Shown: positions 33,450-43,195, counted from the stretch's first letter. The stretch is 64,000 nt of DNA from Pseudarthrobacter sp. ATCC 49987 (GCF_009928425.1 NZ_JAABNS010000001.1:1-64000); one strand, 5' to 3'. Numbers and translations: made by a program. Notes: a model not told the origin generated them from the letters alone.

Positions 33450-34919
33450 ATGAGTATTTCAAAATCCGAGCCCCGGACCGCGGAAGACAATCCCCGCGCC
33501 GAGCACTCCACCGCCCTGCGCGCCGGCAGCGTCGGCGTCATGGGCATTCTCTTCTTTGTTTTGTCCGCCCAGGCGCCATTGACCGGAATCGTCGGGGCGT
33601 CGCCGCTGGCCGCGGCCCTCGGCAACGGCCCCGGAGCGCCCGGTGCGTACCTGGTGGTGGGTATCGTCATCGTCATCTTTGCGGTCGGGTTCGTGGCGAT
33701 GAGCCGCAAGATCCAGGCCAACGGCGCGTTCTACGCCTATGTGACCGCCGCCTTTGGGCGCAAGACCGGAGCGGGAGCCGCGTGGCTCGCGCTCCTGGCC
33801 TACAGCACAGTCCAGGCCGCAATGTACGGGCTGTACGGCGCGGCGTTCTCGGGGCTCCTCGGGTCCGCCGGCGTCGTGGTTCCCTGGTGGCTGCTGGCCG
33901 TGGTCACGATGGCCGGCGTGCAGATGCTCGGATCCCTCAACATCGAACTTGGTGCGCGCGTCCTGGCGGTACTTGTTGGACTCGAAGTCGCCATCCTGCT
34001 CATGTTCGGCATCACTGTGCTGCTGCGGGGCGGCGGCCCGGAGGGAATTTCGCTCGCGGCGTCCTTCTCTCCCGCGGCGATCGCCACCGGAGCCCCGGGC
34101 GTCGCCATCATGTTCGCCGTCGCCTCCATGTTCGGCTTCGAATCCACGGCCATCTACTCGGCCGAGGCCAAGGATGCCCACCGCACAGTGGCCCGTGCCA
34201 CCTACCTGTCGGTGGGGGTCATCTCGGTGTTCTTCGCCTTCATCTCGTGGATGCTGGTCAGCTACTACGGCCCATCGCGCGTCATGGACGCCGCGGGGGC
34301 GGCGCTCGAATCAGGCGACTCCACCTCCTTCGTGCTGACACCGATGGTGGAACTCTTCGGGCCGTGGGCCGGGATCGCCACCGGCGTCCTGCTCGTGACC
34401 TCGCTGCTGGCCGGCATCATCGCCTTCCACAACGGCATCAACCGCTACCTCCATTCGCTGGCACTGCGCGGGTCCATGCCCGGCGTCGTCGCCCATACCA
34501 ACCGGCACCGTGCCCCCGCCGTCGCCGCACGGATCCAGACCGTAATCGCGTTCCTGCTCATGGCGCCGTTCGCCCTGCTGTCCCTGGACCCGGTCCTGAC
34601 CCTCTTTTCCTGGTTCAGCGGGCTGGCCGTGGCCGCGCTCCTGGTCCTGTACATCCTGTGCTCCCTGGCCGTCGTCGCGTATTTCCGGCGCGAAAGAGTG
34701 GCCGGCCAGGTCTGGCAGACCAAAGTGGCGCCGATACTCGCCACCCTGCTTCTTGGCTGGGTTCTGTCCCTCGTGGTCAGCAACTTCACGGCGCTGATTG
34801 GCGGCAGCACCGAAACGGCCATGGGCCTGCTGACCGCTGTCCCCGTAGTGTTTGCGGCCGGCGTCTTGGTGGAAGTCGGCGTCGAGCGCAAGGCCGCCCG
34901 GGCCGGGGTCCCCGCGTAG
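33450..34919 (+). CDS. APC-family permease, probable amine/amino-acid importer
   Basis: A 489-residue transporter with about twelve helices. The first helix LFFVLSAQAPLTGIVGASPL is the APC substrate-site type, and MFAVASMFGFESTAIYSAEAKD is the helix VI region. The start used is ATG 33450 after AAGAAGGATCCG; an upstream in-frame ATG at 33369 lacks a ribosome binding site. Its position beside the aldehyde dehydrogenase and amine oxidase suggests uptake of tyramine, dopamine or phenethylamine, but aromatic amino acids are equally possible. Followed by a terminator. Confidence 0.9.
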   Translation: MSISKSEPRTAEDNPRAEHSTALRAGSVGVMGILFFVLSAQAPLTGIVGASPLAAALGNGPGAPGAYLVVGIVIVIFAVGFVAMSRKIQANGAFYAYVTAAFGRKTGAGAAWLALLAYSTVQAAMYGLYGAAFSGLLGSAGVVVPWWLLAVVTMAGVQMLGSLNIELGARVLAVLVGLEVAILLMFGITVLLRGGGPEGISLAASFSPAAIATGAPGVAIMFAVASMFGFESTAIYSAEAKDAHRTVARATYLSVGVISVFFAFISWMLVSYYGPSRVMDAAGAALESGDSTSFVLTPMVELFGPWAGIATGVLLVTSLLAGIIAFHNGINRYLHSLALRGSMPGVVAHTNRHRAPAVAARIQTVIAFLLMAPFALLSLDPVLTLFSWFSGLAVAALLVLYILCSLAVVAYFRRERVAGQVWQTKVAPILATLLLGWVLSLVVSNFTALIGGSTETAMGLLTAVPVVFAAGVLVEVGVERKAARAGVPA

Positions 34920-34938
34920 CGGCCGGCATTAAATGCTG

Positions 34939-34970
34939 GGGGCGGTGCCGGACGGATCCGGCACCGCCCC
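34939..34970. terminator. Terminator between permease and AraC-type genes
   Basis: GGGGCGGTGCCGG (34939-34951) and its inverse (34958-34970) form a 13-bp stem with a six-base loop, 20 bases past the permease stop. A short TTCT follows. It separates two convergent genes. Confidence 0.85.
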
Positions 34971-35045
34971 TTCTGCAGCCCGCTGGCGGTGCCGGCGGCC
35001 GGTGCGGCTGAGCAGCGGCGCCTGCCTGCGGGAGCGGACCGTCGT

Positions 35046-36017
35046 TTAGGCGCCGCGCCGCCAGTCGCTGGGGGATTCGCCGAAGGCGTCACGGAAAGAC
35101 CGGCTGAAGTGGGCCGCATCCAGGAAACCCCAGCGCGCGGCCACGGCCCCCACCGGCATGCCGGCCAGGAGCGGATCCCGCAGCTCGCGGCGTGCCCCTT
35201 CCAGCCGCTGGGTCCGGATCCAGCTCGCCACGGTGGTCCCGGATTCATGGAAGACGTTGTGCAGGTGCCGTGTGGAAATGAAATGGGCCGCCGCGATGGA
35301 CGCGGGCGACAGCAGCGGATCGGCCAGCCGGGCGTCGATGTACTCGCGGACGGATGCCGCCAGGAGGGCCTGCGGCCGCATCCGGTCCGCGGACATGTCC
35401 AGTTCCGAATGCAGCATCGTGGAAACGAGATCGAGGGCATTCGCGGCAAGGCGGGACCCGCTGGGGCCGCTCAGGGCATCCAGGTTCTCGGCAAGGTGGG
35501 CGATGAACGGCCCGACGATTGCGGCGAGGCCTGAGCCGGCGGCCATCCGCACGGCCGAAAGCTCCGCGATGCAGTCCGGCGGCAGGGACAGCGCGTCCCA
35601 GGGAAACATCACCACCATGAGCCGGGCGTCGCCCTCGAAGGCAAGCGTGTAGGGGCGGCTGGTGTCATAGATAGAGAGGTCGCCCGGCTGCAGGACGGCC
35701 TCGCGGTTGTCCTGGATGAGGAGCCCGGTGCCCTGCATTTGGAGATTGAGCTTGAAATAGCGCTGGTCGGACTGCGCAATGAGCGCCGGCGTGCGGTGGA
35801 CCTCATGGCTCGTGGAGGACACCTCGACGACCGCCACGCGGTCCAGCCTGCGGGCCCGCAGGCGGCCGCGGAAGTTTTCCGCATTCTTGCTCGACGCGGC
35901 CAGGGGAACGAAGGACTCCGCGACGAGGTGCCGCCAGTGGTCGAACGAGGTTGCCGGGCTGGTGCGCAGGGCCTGGCCGGCGGGACTGAAGGAGGGGCGG
36001 GCTGCAACTGCGGTCAT
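35046..36017 (-). CDS. AraC-family activator, FeaR-like
   Basis: A 323-residue regulator. Residues about 1-200 match the AraC-binding-like N-terminal domain of FeaR/NahR-like activators (HWRHLVAESFVPLAA, GDLSIYDTSRPYTLAF). The C-terminal hundred residues hold two HTHs (SPASIAAAHFISTRHLHNVF and MPVGAVAARWGFLDAAHFSR), ending FRDAFGESPSDWRRG. In E. coli FeaR activates the tyramine oxidase tynA and dehydrogenase feaB; here an amine oxidase, an aldehyde dehydrogenase and a permease are all within 4 kb, so the same role is likely. Start ATG 36017 follows AGGATCCTCG. Confidence 0.88.
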   Translation of the reverse strand: MTAVAARPSFSPAGQALRTSPATSFDHWRHLVAESFVPLAASSKNAENFRGRLRARRLDRVAVVEVSSTSHEVHRTPALIAQSDQRYFKLNLQMQGTGLLIQDNREAVLQPGDLSIYDTSRPYTLAFEGDARLMVVMFPWDALSLPPDCIAELSAVRMAAGSGLAAIVGPFIAHLAENLDALSGPSGSRLAANALDLVSTMLHSELDMSADRMRPQALLAASVREYIDARLADPLLSPASIAAAHFISTRHLHNVFHESGTTVASWIRTQRLEGARRELRDPLLAGMPVGAVAARWGFLDAAHFSRSFRDAFGESPSDWRRGA

Positions 36018-36100
36018 CGAGGATCCTGACGCCGTCGTATTTCAGGGAGTGTGTCATGGGACACAGTCCTTTCAGGGTAGCGCCGCGGCCCGCCGGTGTC

Positions 36101-36130
36101 ATCTTTTTTCGACAGCTGGCGAAAAAAGAT
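36101..36130. repeat. AT-rich 30-bp palindrome between AraC-type and TetR genes
   Basis: ATCTTTTTTCG (36101-36111) and its inverse (36120-36130) flank ACAGCTGG, whose centre CAGCTG is itself a palindrome; only one base pair of the 30 breaks full symmetry. It lies 11 bases after the TetR stop (minus strand). The T run could terminate the tetR transcript, or it may be a protein-binding site for the promoter of the AraC-type gene. Confidence 0.65.
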
Positions 36131-36141
36131 TGCACGCAGGG

Positions 36142-36732
36142 TCAGCGGGCCAGCAGGGTCAGGAACCCTTCCAGCTGTTCATTCAGCCCGAGCTCCAGCT
36201 GGCCTTCCGGGGCGAGCGCCGCCGCGATCTGCGCGCCGAGGAGGAGGTTGAGCAGCTGTCCGGCCAGTGCGGCGTCGTCGACGGCGGTGGCAACTGCGCC
36301 GGCCTGCCGCGCCTCGGCAAGGTACTGCCGCATCGCCGCAAGCCACTGTTGCATTGATTCCCGGTGGATCCGGGCCTTGCCGGGATCGTTGATGGCCTTC
36401 TGCCAGAACGGAATGACAATCCGGGCCTCGTTGATCCGCTCCTCATCCAGGGGCAGCACCTCGACGCAAAACGCCTTCAGGGCCGCGAGTCCAGCCAGTC
36501 CGGCGGTCACCGTCGCGATGCGCTCGTTGGTGCGGTTGAAAACGTGCCCGAATGCGAAGGTCAGCAGGTCATCCTTCGTGGGAAAGTACGGCTTGAGGGC
36601 CCCGTTCGCAAAGCCGGCCTCAAGGGCAATTTCCCGCATCGTGGCACTTTCAATGCCGAGCCGGGCGATGATCCGCCACGTGGCGTCGACGAGTTCAAGC
36701 CGCCGCTGGTCGTGGTCGACAATCTTTGGCAC
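36142..36732 (-). CDS. TetR-family transcriptional regulator
   Basis: A 196-residue repressor with [35 protein letters not shown] (recognition part [18 protein letters not shown]) and a BetI-like C-terminal domain. GTG start at 36732 after GGGGAGCTGTCCG; the same frame stays open for a further 1.4 kb over the amine oxidase, but that part is antisense. It is divergent from the amine oxidase, with a near-perfect 24-bp inverted repeat between them, so it probably represses that gene alongside activation by the AraC-type protein. Confidence 0.9.
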   Translation of the reverse strand: MPKIVDHDQRRLELVDATWRIIARLGIESATMREIALEAGFANGALKPYFPTKDDLLTFAFGHVFNRTNERIATVTAGLAGLAALKAFCVEVLPLDEERINEARIVIPFWQKAINDPGKARIHRESMQQWLAAMRQYLAEARQAGAVATAVDDAALAGQLLNLLLGAQIAAALAPEGQLELGLNEQLEGFLTLLAR

Positions 36733-36790
36733 CGGACAGCTCCCCAGGAATATTTTGCGTCGGACTCTTGTGGCACAGCTTACGTTTCCG

Positions 36791-36814
36791 TATTCTCTAC
36801 AACTATAGAAAATA
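36791..36814. promoter_or_regulatory. Probable TetR operator upstream of the amine oxidase
   Basis: TATTCTCTA (36791-36799) and TAGAAAATA (36806-36814) match as inverted repeats at eight of nine positions with a six-base spacer. The site is AT-rich in a GC-rich region, lies in the 120-base divergent gap, and is about 40 bases before the oxidase start. Confidence 0.6.
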
Positions 36815-36852
36815 AAGTTCTGACCCGCCAGGGTCCCCGAACGAAGGCCGCC

Positions 36853-38778
36853 ATGATGACCGTACAAACTGACACACGCACCCCGTTTAGTCCGTACAGC
36901 CTGGCCGCGGGCGCTGAAATCACGGCAGTTCAAGGCATCCTGCGCTCCGCGGGGCTGCTGGGCGACACCAAACGCATCGCGTACCTGGGCCTGCTGGATC
37001 CCGCCAGGAATGCGCCGGAGGGAAGCGAGGACCGCAGGTTCCGGGTCTTCGTCCATGACGTGTCCGGAGGGCGCCCGGCCGACGTGACCGTCTCGGTGTC
37101 CAGCAGCGCGGTGATATCCGTCGTCGAGCTGGACACCGCGGTGGCCGGTGAACTCCCCGTCCTGGAGGAAGAGTTCGAGCTCGTCGAGGAGCTTCTGGCC
37201 ACGGACGAGTGCTGGCTTGAGGCGCTGGCCAACCGCGGCCTGGACGTCAGCAAGGTCCGCGTTGCCCCGCTGTCTGCCGGCGTCTTCGAGTACCCGGAGG
37301 AAAAGGGCCGCCGCATCCTTCGCGGGCTGGCTTTCGTGCAGGATTTCCCCGAGGACAGCGCCTGGGCCCACCCCGTGGACGGTCTCGTGGCGTACGTCGA
37401 TGTGGTCAGCAAGGAAGTCACGCAGGTGCTGGACCTGGGCGCCATGCCGATTCCCGCAGAGCACGGCAACTACACGGACCCTGAGCTCACCGGTCCGCTC
37501 CGCACCACGCAGAAACCCATCAACATCACCCAGCCGGAAGGGCCCAGCTTCACCGTCACCGGCGGCAACCACATCGAGTGGGAAAAGTGGAGCCTCGACG
37601 TCGGCTTCGATGTCCGCGAAGGGGTAGTACTGCACAACATTGCGTTCCAGGACGGCGACCGGAAACGGAGCATCATCAACCGGGCGTCCATCGCCGAAAT
37701 GGTGGTCCCGTACGGAGATCCCTCGCCGATCCGGTCCTGGCAGAACTACTTCGACACCGGCGAGTACCTCGTGGGCCAGTACGCCAACTCCCTGGAGCTG
37801 GGCTGCGACTGCCTCGGCGAGATCACCTACCTCAGCCCCGTCATCAGCGACGCCTTCGGCAACCCCCGCGAGATCCGCAACGGCATCTGTATGCATGAGG
37901 AGGACTGGGGGATCCTGGCCAAGCACAGCGACCTCTGGACGGGCATCAACTACACCCGCCGCAACCGCCGCCTGGTGATCTCCTTCTTCACCACCATCGG
38001 CAACTACGACTACGGCTTCTACTGGTACCTCTACCTCGACGGAACCATCGAGTTCGAGGCCAAGGCCACCGGCGTCGTCTTCACCTCCGCCTACCCGGAG
38101 GGCGGATCGGCCAACATCTCCCAGCTCGCCCCGGGTCTGGGCGCACCGTTCCACCAGCACCTGTTCAGCGCACGCCTGGACATGGCAATCGACGGTCTCA
38201 CCAACCGGGTCGAGGAAGAAGACGTGGTCCGGCAGGCGATGGGCGAAGGCAACGAACGCGGCAACGCCTTTTCCCGGAAGCGCACGCTCATTGCCCGCGA
38301 ATCCGAGGGCGCGCGCGAGGCCGACGCCCGCAACGGCCGGACCTGGGTCATCTCCAACCCGCAGTCACGGAACCGCCTCGGCGAACCCGTGGCGTACAAG
38401 CTCCACGCCGAAGGCCAGCCCACCCTGCTGGCGGACCCGGAGTCCTCGATTGCCCGGCGCGCCGCGTTCGCCACGAAGGACCTGTGGGTCACCCGGCACG
38501 CCGACGCGGAGCGCTACCCCACCGGCGACTTCGTGAACCAGCATTCCGGGGGAGCGGGGCTGCCGGCCTATGTTGCCCAGGACCGGGACCTGGACGGCCA
38601 GGACATCGTGCTCTGGCACACCTTTGGCCTCACGCACTTCCCGCGTCCCGAGGACTGGCCCATCATGCCCGTGGACACAGCCGGCTTCAAGCTGCGCCCG
38701 GAAGGCTTCTTTGACCGCAGCCCCGTGCTGGATGTGCCGGCGAATGCACAGCCGGCCGGTGGCCACTGCCACAGCTGA
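36853..38778 (+). CDS. Primary-amine oxidase (copper/TPQ, AGAO type)
   Basis: A 641-residue copper amine oxidase oxidising primary amines to aldehyde, ammonia and H2O2. The topaquinone precursor is Tyr385 in [10 protein letters not shown]; the catalytic base is Asp301 (NYFDTGEYL); copper ligands are His434 and His436 (PFHQHLFSA) and His595 ([11 protein letters not shown]). These positions equal those of Arthrobacter globiformis AGAO plus three, and the protein reads as a close relative. No signal peptide. AGAO prefers phenethylamine and tyramine. Start ATG 36853 after CGAAGG. The nearby aldehyde dehydrogenase, permease and FeaR-like activator complete the amine pathway. Confidence 0.97.
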   Translation: MMTVQTDTRTPFSPYSLAAGAEITAVQGILRSAGLLGDTKRIAYLGLLDPARNAPEGSEDRRFRVFVHDVSGGRPADVTVSVSSSAVISVVELDTAVAGELPVLEEEFELVEELLATDECWLEALANRGLDVSKVRVAPLSAGVFEYPEEKGRRILRGLAFVQDFPEDSAWAHPVDGLVAYVDVVSKEVTQVLDLGAMPIPAEHGNYTDPELTGPLRTTQKPINITQPEGPSFTVTGGNHIEWEKWSLDVGFDVREGVVLHNIAFQDGDRKRSIINRASIAEMVVPYGDPSPIRSWQNYFDTGEYLVGQYANSLELGCDCLGEITYLSPVISDAFGNPREIRNGICMHEEDWGILAKHSDLWTGINYTRRNRRLVISFFTTIGNYDYGFYWYLYLDGTIEFEAKATGVVFTSAYPEGGSANISQLAPGLGAPFHQHLFSARLDMAIDGLTNRVEEEDVVRQAMGEGNERGNAFSRKRTLIARESEGAREADARNGRTWVISNPQSRNRLGEPVAYKLHAEGQPTLLADPESSIARRAAFATKDLWVTRHADAERYPTGDFVNQHSGGAGLPAYVAQDRDLDGQDIVLWHTFGLTHFPRPEDWPIMPVDTAGFKLRPEGFFDRSPVLDVPANAQPAGGHCHS

Positions 38779-38781
38779 GCC

Positions 38782-39249
38782 ATGACCGTCGCAGGGGGCC
38801 TGGGCGGCCGCGCCGGCATCGTCTTCCATTCCCGGATCTGCGCCGCCGTGACAGCGGCGTCGTGCCTGGCGCACCTGTGGCTGGTGGCCGCGAACCAGCA
38901 CGGGACGTGGCTGAACCTGCTGATGCTCGCCATGGTGGCGGTGTGCCTGCCGTGCGCCGCGCACATCTGGCGGCAGGGACGGGCCGGCGCCCTGCGGCAG
39001 GTCATGGCCTCGGCACTGGCGATGACCGGGGTGCACGCGGTCCTGCTCCTCGGGGCCGGAGCCGGCGCCTCGGCACATGTCCACCAGGGCGCGGCCACCG
39101 CAGCAGCCGGAGCGGCACCCCCGGGCGCCGGGGCGCTGCTGGCGGTCATTGCGCTGGAAATGACGACGGCGCTGCTCGCCGCGACGCTCCTGGCCCGGCT
39201 CCGGGAGCGTCAGGCGTGGGAACGCGCCAGCCACGAACTCAGTCGTTAA
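38782..39249 (+). CDS. Small membrane protein co-transcribed with the amine oxidase
   Basis: A 155-residue protein with about four hydrophobic helices (VTAASCLAHLWLVAA, LLMLAMVAVCLPCAAHIW, MASALAMTGVHAVLLLGAG, LLAVIALEMTTALLAATLLA). The ATG is three bases after the oxidase stop, so it is in the same transcript. It has Cys and His residues in or near the helices (SCLAH, CLPCAAH, HVHQ) that could bind copper, which would suit a partner of a copper enzyme, but this is speculation. I do not recognise a family. Its 3' end overlaps the convergent helicase gene by 11 bases. Confidence 0.7.
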   Translation: MTVAGGLGGRAGIVFHSRICAAVTAASCLAHLWLVAANQHGTWLNLLMLAMVAVCLPCAAHIWRQGRAGALRQVMASALAMTGVHAVLLLGAGAGASAHVHQGAATAAAGAAPPGAGALLAVIALEMTTALLAATLLARLRERQAWERASHELSR

Positions 39250-42200
39250 ACAGCCCGGCCAGGTCCTCCGCCGTGAGTGCCCCACCGGAGAGCGCGTCGC
39301 CTTCCATGACGTCGGCGAACAGCTGGGACTTCCGGGCCTTGAGCGCCATGACCTTTTCCTCGATGGTGTCCTTGGCGACGAGCCGGTACACCATGACGTT
39401 GCGGGCCTGCCCGATCCGGTGCGTGCGGTCCACTGCCTGCGCCTCCGAGGCCGGGTTCCACCACGGGTCCAGCAGGAACACGTAGTCCGCCTCCGTGAGG
39501 TTCAGGCCGAAGCCACCGGCTTTGAGGCTGATCAGGAACACCGGGGCGGCGCCGTTCTTGAACTCATTGACGACGTCGGTGCGGTTGCGGGTGCTGCCGT
39601 CGAGATAGCAGAACTCGATGTTCTCCTCGACGAGCCGCTCGCGGACCTTGCCCAGGAACCCGGTGAACTGGCTGAAGATGAGGGCGCGGTGCCCTTCCGC
39701 CACCAGGTCCTCCAGCTGTTCGAAGAGCACGTCGAGCTTGCTGGACCGGACCCCCGAGAGCGAGGGATCGATCAGCGAGGGATCCAGGCTGAGCTGCCGC
39801 AGCAGCGTGAGGGACTGGAAGATCGTGAAGCGGTTCTTGTTGACGTCGTCGATCAGTCCCAGGATCTTCTGGCGTTCGCGCTGCAGGTGCGTCTGGTAGA
39901 CCTTCTGGTGCCGCGGGTTCAGCACAACCTCGAGGATCTGCTCCTGCTTGGGCGGAAGGTCGTGGATGACCTGTTCCTTGGTGCGCCGCATCATCAGCGG
40001 GCGGACCCGACGCCGGAGCTTGTCCAGCTGGGCCTTGTCGCCGTTCTTTTCAACCGGCTTCTGGTAGGACTCGGCGAACCGCTTCGGGCTGGAGAAGAGC
40101 CCCGGCGCCACAATCGAGGTGAGCGCCCAGAACTCCATCAGGTTGTTCTCCAGCGGGGTGCCGGTGATCGCGAGTTTGAACACCGCCGGAAGCTTCCGGG
40201 CACACTGGTAGGCCTTGGACTGGTGGTTCTTGACGAACTGGGCCTCGTCCAGGACCAGCCCGGCCCACTCCTTGGAGGCGTAGGCCTCGTAGTCGATCCG
40301 GAACAGGGCGTAGGACGTAATGACGATGTCCGCACCGGCCATCGCCTCCGTGGGGCTTGAGCCGCTCTTGGCGAAGGTTTCGCTGATGGCGCGCACGGTC
40401 AGACCGGGCGCGAACCGCGCGGTCTCCGCCTCCCAGTTGCCCACGACACTTGTGGGGGCCACCACCAGAAAAGGCGCAGCACCGGGCGCAGCACCGGGCG
40501 CAGCGCCAGGCACCGTGGCGGCAGCGCTGCCGTCGGCAGCTGCAGCGGGAGCAACTGCCGCGTCCTTAGCGGCGCAGATCAGCGCCAGCGCCTGCACGGT
40601 CTTGCCCAGGCCCATGTCATCGGCCAGTACCCCGCCGAGTCCGTGGCGGTAGAGGAAACTGAGCCAGTTGAAGCCCTCCAGCTGGTACGGGCGAAGCTCG
40701 GCATTGAGGGTTGCCGGCAACGGCAGGCCCTTCGCGCCGCCTTCCAGCAGCCCGCCGACAGCCTCGCGCCAGGCCGCGGCCTGCTGGTCCACAATGCCGA
40801 GTTGCGCCAGTTCGTCCCAGAGCCCGGCCTGGAATCGGCTGATCTGCAGTGGGGCGTCCTTGTTGTCCTGCAGTTCCCGGGCCTCTTCAATCAGGGCCCG
40901 GAGCTGGTGGAGTTCGGGCAGGTCCAGAGAGAAATAGGCCCCGCTGGGGAGCAGCATCTTGGTCTGGCCGGCCGCCAGCGCGGAGAAAACGGCCGCGAAG
41001 GACACCGGCTGGCCCTCCAGGGAAATCTGGATGCCCAGGTCGAACCAGTCCCGCTGCTCGGTGGCCTTCGTGGAGATGGACACGACCGGCGCCTCTTCGG
41101 CCTCCCGGTAGTCGGCGATTTCGCCGGCCGTGTCCACCGAAACGCCGGGGACCTCGCGGAGCCCCGGGAGCAGCTCCTCGGTGAACGCCAGGGTGTCCAG
41201 GCCGCTGAGTTCCGCCGAGGCTGACAGCCGCGGCGTTCCCCAGCCTCCCGTGGCCGACTCGCCTAAGGCTGGAACCACATCCCAGGGCTGCCCGACTGCC
41301 TCAAGGATGCGGGCCTCGGCAGGGTCGTCGCGGTAGCCGTGATCGCCGGGGTGGCGCCACAGCGGCTGGGCCGTGACGAGCTTGCCGGACTTGTAATGCC
41401 ATTCCCAGTGCAGCCGGACCCGGTGGTCGGCGCCGTAGTTGGCCAGCAGCGACAGGGTGGGTACGGCCAGCTGGGGCAGCTCCACGGACTCGTCGGAGGC
41501 TGTGACCCGGGCGCTCTGCTTGAGCTTGGGATAGAAGCCGGTCAGGAAACGGCTCTCGTCCCGGGCCGGAATGTGCAGCGTGGTTCCGGCCGTGACGAAG
41601 GTCAGGAGTTCCTCACTGAGGCCGCCTTCGAGCGGGGCGAGCGTAATGACGGCGTCCGTCGGTGCGGCTCCGGGCAGTGCGTCCGGGCCGGAGGTCAGGA
41701 AGATCCCGTGGGCGGGGCGTCCGATGGTCCCGACGGAGGCCGGATCGACCACCTCCCCCTCAACGGTGATGGTGGGGGCGAGCGACAGCCCGCCGTCGTC
41801 CGCGTCGCCGGCAGCCGGCAGCACAACGGTGCCGTCCGCCTCGGCGGGGACCGGCGCGGCGCCGAAGCGGGCCAGGTTGAGCCCGACGGATGCCGGCTGC
41901 TCAACGAACCGCACGGGTTCCGCCCCGCGGCTGTGGACGAGGGCGACGCCGATCTTCCGGGCCTGGGCCAGCAGGCTCCACAGGTTCTTGCCAGCGTAGG
42001 TGTTCAGGCCCAGCCACAGCCCCGTCCCCGCGTGCTGACGGTTCGCCAGGGCGGTGTGTGACGCGAGGAACTCCTGCATCCACTCGACGTGGGCCTCGTT
42101 GCACTCGCGCCGGTAGCTCAGGTAGCTCAGGGTGTTCCAGGAGACGTCGCCGCGGATCCATTTTCCCTTCGCGCCCATGATCACCGGACGGGCCTTAAGC

Positions 42201-42730
42201 TGGCGGACGCTGCGCAGCGGGTCGCGGCGCCCGGTGTAGGAGAAGTGCGGGGCGGGTTCTTCAATTTCGAACTGGAGTGCCAGCGGGATGCCATTGGTGG
42301 ACTGCGTGATTCCCGGCTGGGCAATCAGCGGGCTGAGCGCCTGTTCCCAGTCCGGCACGTCAAGCACCGGGGCCGGCCGGGACAGTCGGCTGACGTCGGC
42401 GGGGGCCAGCAGCTGGACACGGATCGCAGGGTTGTCCTCGGCCGCGAACAACAGGGCGGCAACATGCTTGCAGTCCTTCCGGACCGGGCAGCTGCACACC
42501 CCCACGGTGCAGCTCCAGCCGCCCGCCTTCCGGACCAGCTTCGCCGTCGTCGAATACGGCACATCGGAGCCGCCACGCACCTTGCCGAGCATGAGACCGG
42601 TGGCGGCGTCGAAGGACATACCCGAAACGCGGCTCCCCATGGCGTAGGCAAGTCCGGCCGCCAGGGAGCGGTCGTTGATCGCGGGAGTCTGTATTGCCAG
42701 TGCCGCACTCTCGTCCGGATGGGATGGCAT
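39239..42730 (-). CDS. SNF2-family ATP-dependent helicase with SWIM zinc finger
   Basis: A 1163-residue protein. Near residues 79-93 the SWIM finger is CSCPVRKDCKHVAAL (CxC-xn-CxH), followed by a long SNF2-associated N-terminal region. The helicase core holds motif I DDMGLGKTVQALALIC, DExx box LDEAQFVKN, SKAYQCARKL, TGTPLENNLMEF and the C-terminal LLDPWWNPASEAQAVDRTHR with GQ. An Ala/Pro-rich repeat (PGAAPGAAPGAAP) interrupts the core between motifs I and Ia. Such proteins remodel DNA-protein complexes in actinobacteria; the exact target is unknown. Ends LAGLFND. Confidence 0.95.
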   Translation of the reverse strand: MPSHPDESAALAIQTPAINDRSLAAGLAYAMGSRVSGMSFDAATGLMLGKVRGGSDVPYSTTAKLVRKAGGWSCTVGVCSCPVRKDCKHVAALLFAAEDNPAIRVQLLAPADVSRLSRPAPVLDVPDWEQALSPLIAQPGITQSTNGIPLALQFEIEEPAPHFSYTGRRDPLRSVRQLKARPVIMGAKGKWIRGDVSWNTLSYLSYRRECNEAHVEWMQEFLASHTALANRQHAGTGLWLGLNTYAGKNLWSLLAQARKIGVALVHSRGAEPVRFVEQPASVGLNLARFGAAPVPAEADGTVVLPAAGDADDGGLSLAPTITVEGEVVDPASVGTIGRPAHGIFLTSGPDALPGAAPTDAVITLAPLEGGLSEELLTFVTAGTTLHIPARDESRFLTGFYPKLKQSARVTASDESVELPQLAVPTLSLLANYGADHRVRLHWEWHYKSGKLVTAQPLWRHPGDHGYRDDPAEARILEAVGQPWDVVPALGESATGGWGTPRLSASAELSGLDTLAFTEELLPGLREVPGVSVDTAGEIADYREAEEAPVVSISTKATEQRDWFDLGIQISLEGQPVSFAAVFSALAAGQTKMLLPSGAYFSLDLPELHQLRALIEEARELQDNKDAPLQISRFQAGLWDELAQLGIVDQQAAAWREAVGGLLEGGAKGLPLPATLNAELRPYQLEGFNWLSFLYRHGLGGVLADDMGLGKTVQALALICAAKDAAVAPAAAADGSAAATVPGAAPGAAPGAAPFLVVAPTSVVGNWEAETARFAPGLTVRAISETFAKSGSSPTEAMAGADIVITSYALFRIDYEAYASKEWAGLVLDEAQFVKNHQSKAYQCARKLPAVFKLAITGTPLENNLMEFWALTSIVAPGLFSSPKRFAESYQKPVEKNGDKAQLDKLRRRVRPLMMRRTKEQVIHDLPPKQEQILEVVLNPRHQKVYQTHLQRERQKILGLIDDVNKNRFTIFQSLTLLRQLSLDPSLIDPSLSGVRSSKLDVLFEQLEDLVAEGHRALIFSQFTGFLGKVRERLVEENIEFCYLDGSTRNRTDVVNEFKNGAAPVFLISLKAGGFGLNLTEADYVFLLDPWWNPASEAQAVDRTHRIGQARNVMVYRLVAKDTIEEKVMALKARKSQLFADVMEGDALSGGALTAEDLAGLFND

Positions 42731-42829
42731 GTGCGCACTACTTTCAGCAGTTGGTCATCTGATCCATCTTAGCGAGCCTGGCGGGACTCCCCGAACCCAT
42801 GGGACAAGGGACCACAGTGAGTGCTTCGT

Positions 42830-43195
42830 CTACTGGACCATGACCGGTGCCGGGCGCGCTGTGTCGAAGAGGCGCGCGGCCAGCCGGAGCAGGTGTGCAG
42901 GTGCATCTGCCTCGCCGCCGTCGTTTTTGTGTCCGAGGAACACAACCGTCCCGCTGACGGTCTCCTCGAGATGCAGACCTGCTTCGCGGATCAGCACTTC
43001 GGCCCGGACGTTCAGGGGCAGGGGGATGAAGTCTGCCTCGTCGTTCAGATAGGCGTGCCAATCCATGCAACTGATTGCTCCGACGTTTCCTTCAACCAGG
43101 GTCTGCCGTGTGGCAAGAGCCGTGTCGATCTCCTCGACGCGAATGGGGTGGCTCAGGCGGGCCGGGATAATCAGGGCGGTACGAGTCTGGCGCAT
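42830..43195 (-). CDS. DUF3846-domain protein
   Basis: A 121-residue soluble protein beginning MRQTRTALIIPARLSHPIRV. The segment LVEGNVGAISCMDWHAYLND followed by ADFIPLPLNVRAEVLI and VSGTVVFLGHKND is the pattern of DUF3846, a small domain common in actinobacteria, phages and plasmids with no known function. Start taken at 43195; further in-frame sequence to 43321 is less convincing. It lies between the SNF2 helicase and the small basic protein on the same strand. Confidence 0.7.
   Translation of the reverse strand: MRQTRTALIIPARLSHPIRVEEIDTALATRQTLVEGNVGAISCMDWHAYLNDEADFIPLPLNVRAEVLIREAGLHLEETVSGTVVFLGHKNDGGEADAPAHLLRLAARLFDTARPAPVMVQ

Noticed and set aside
36142..38160. 672-codon minus-strand frame covering the amine oxidase
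   Set aside because: Only its last 196 residues (from GTG 36732) are a real TetR protein; the upstream part is antisense to the amine oxidase and its promoter.
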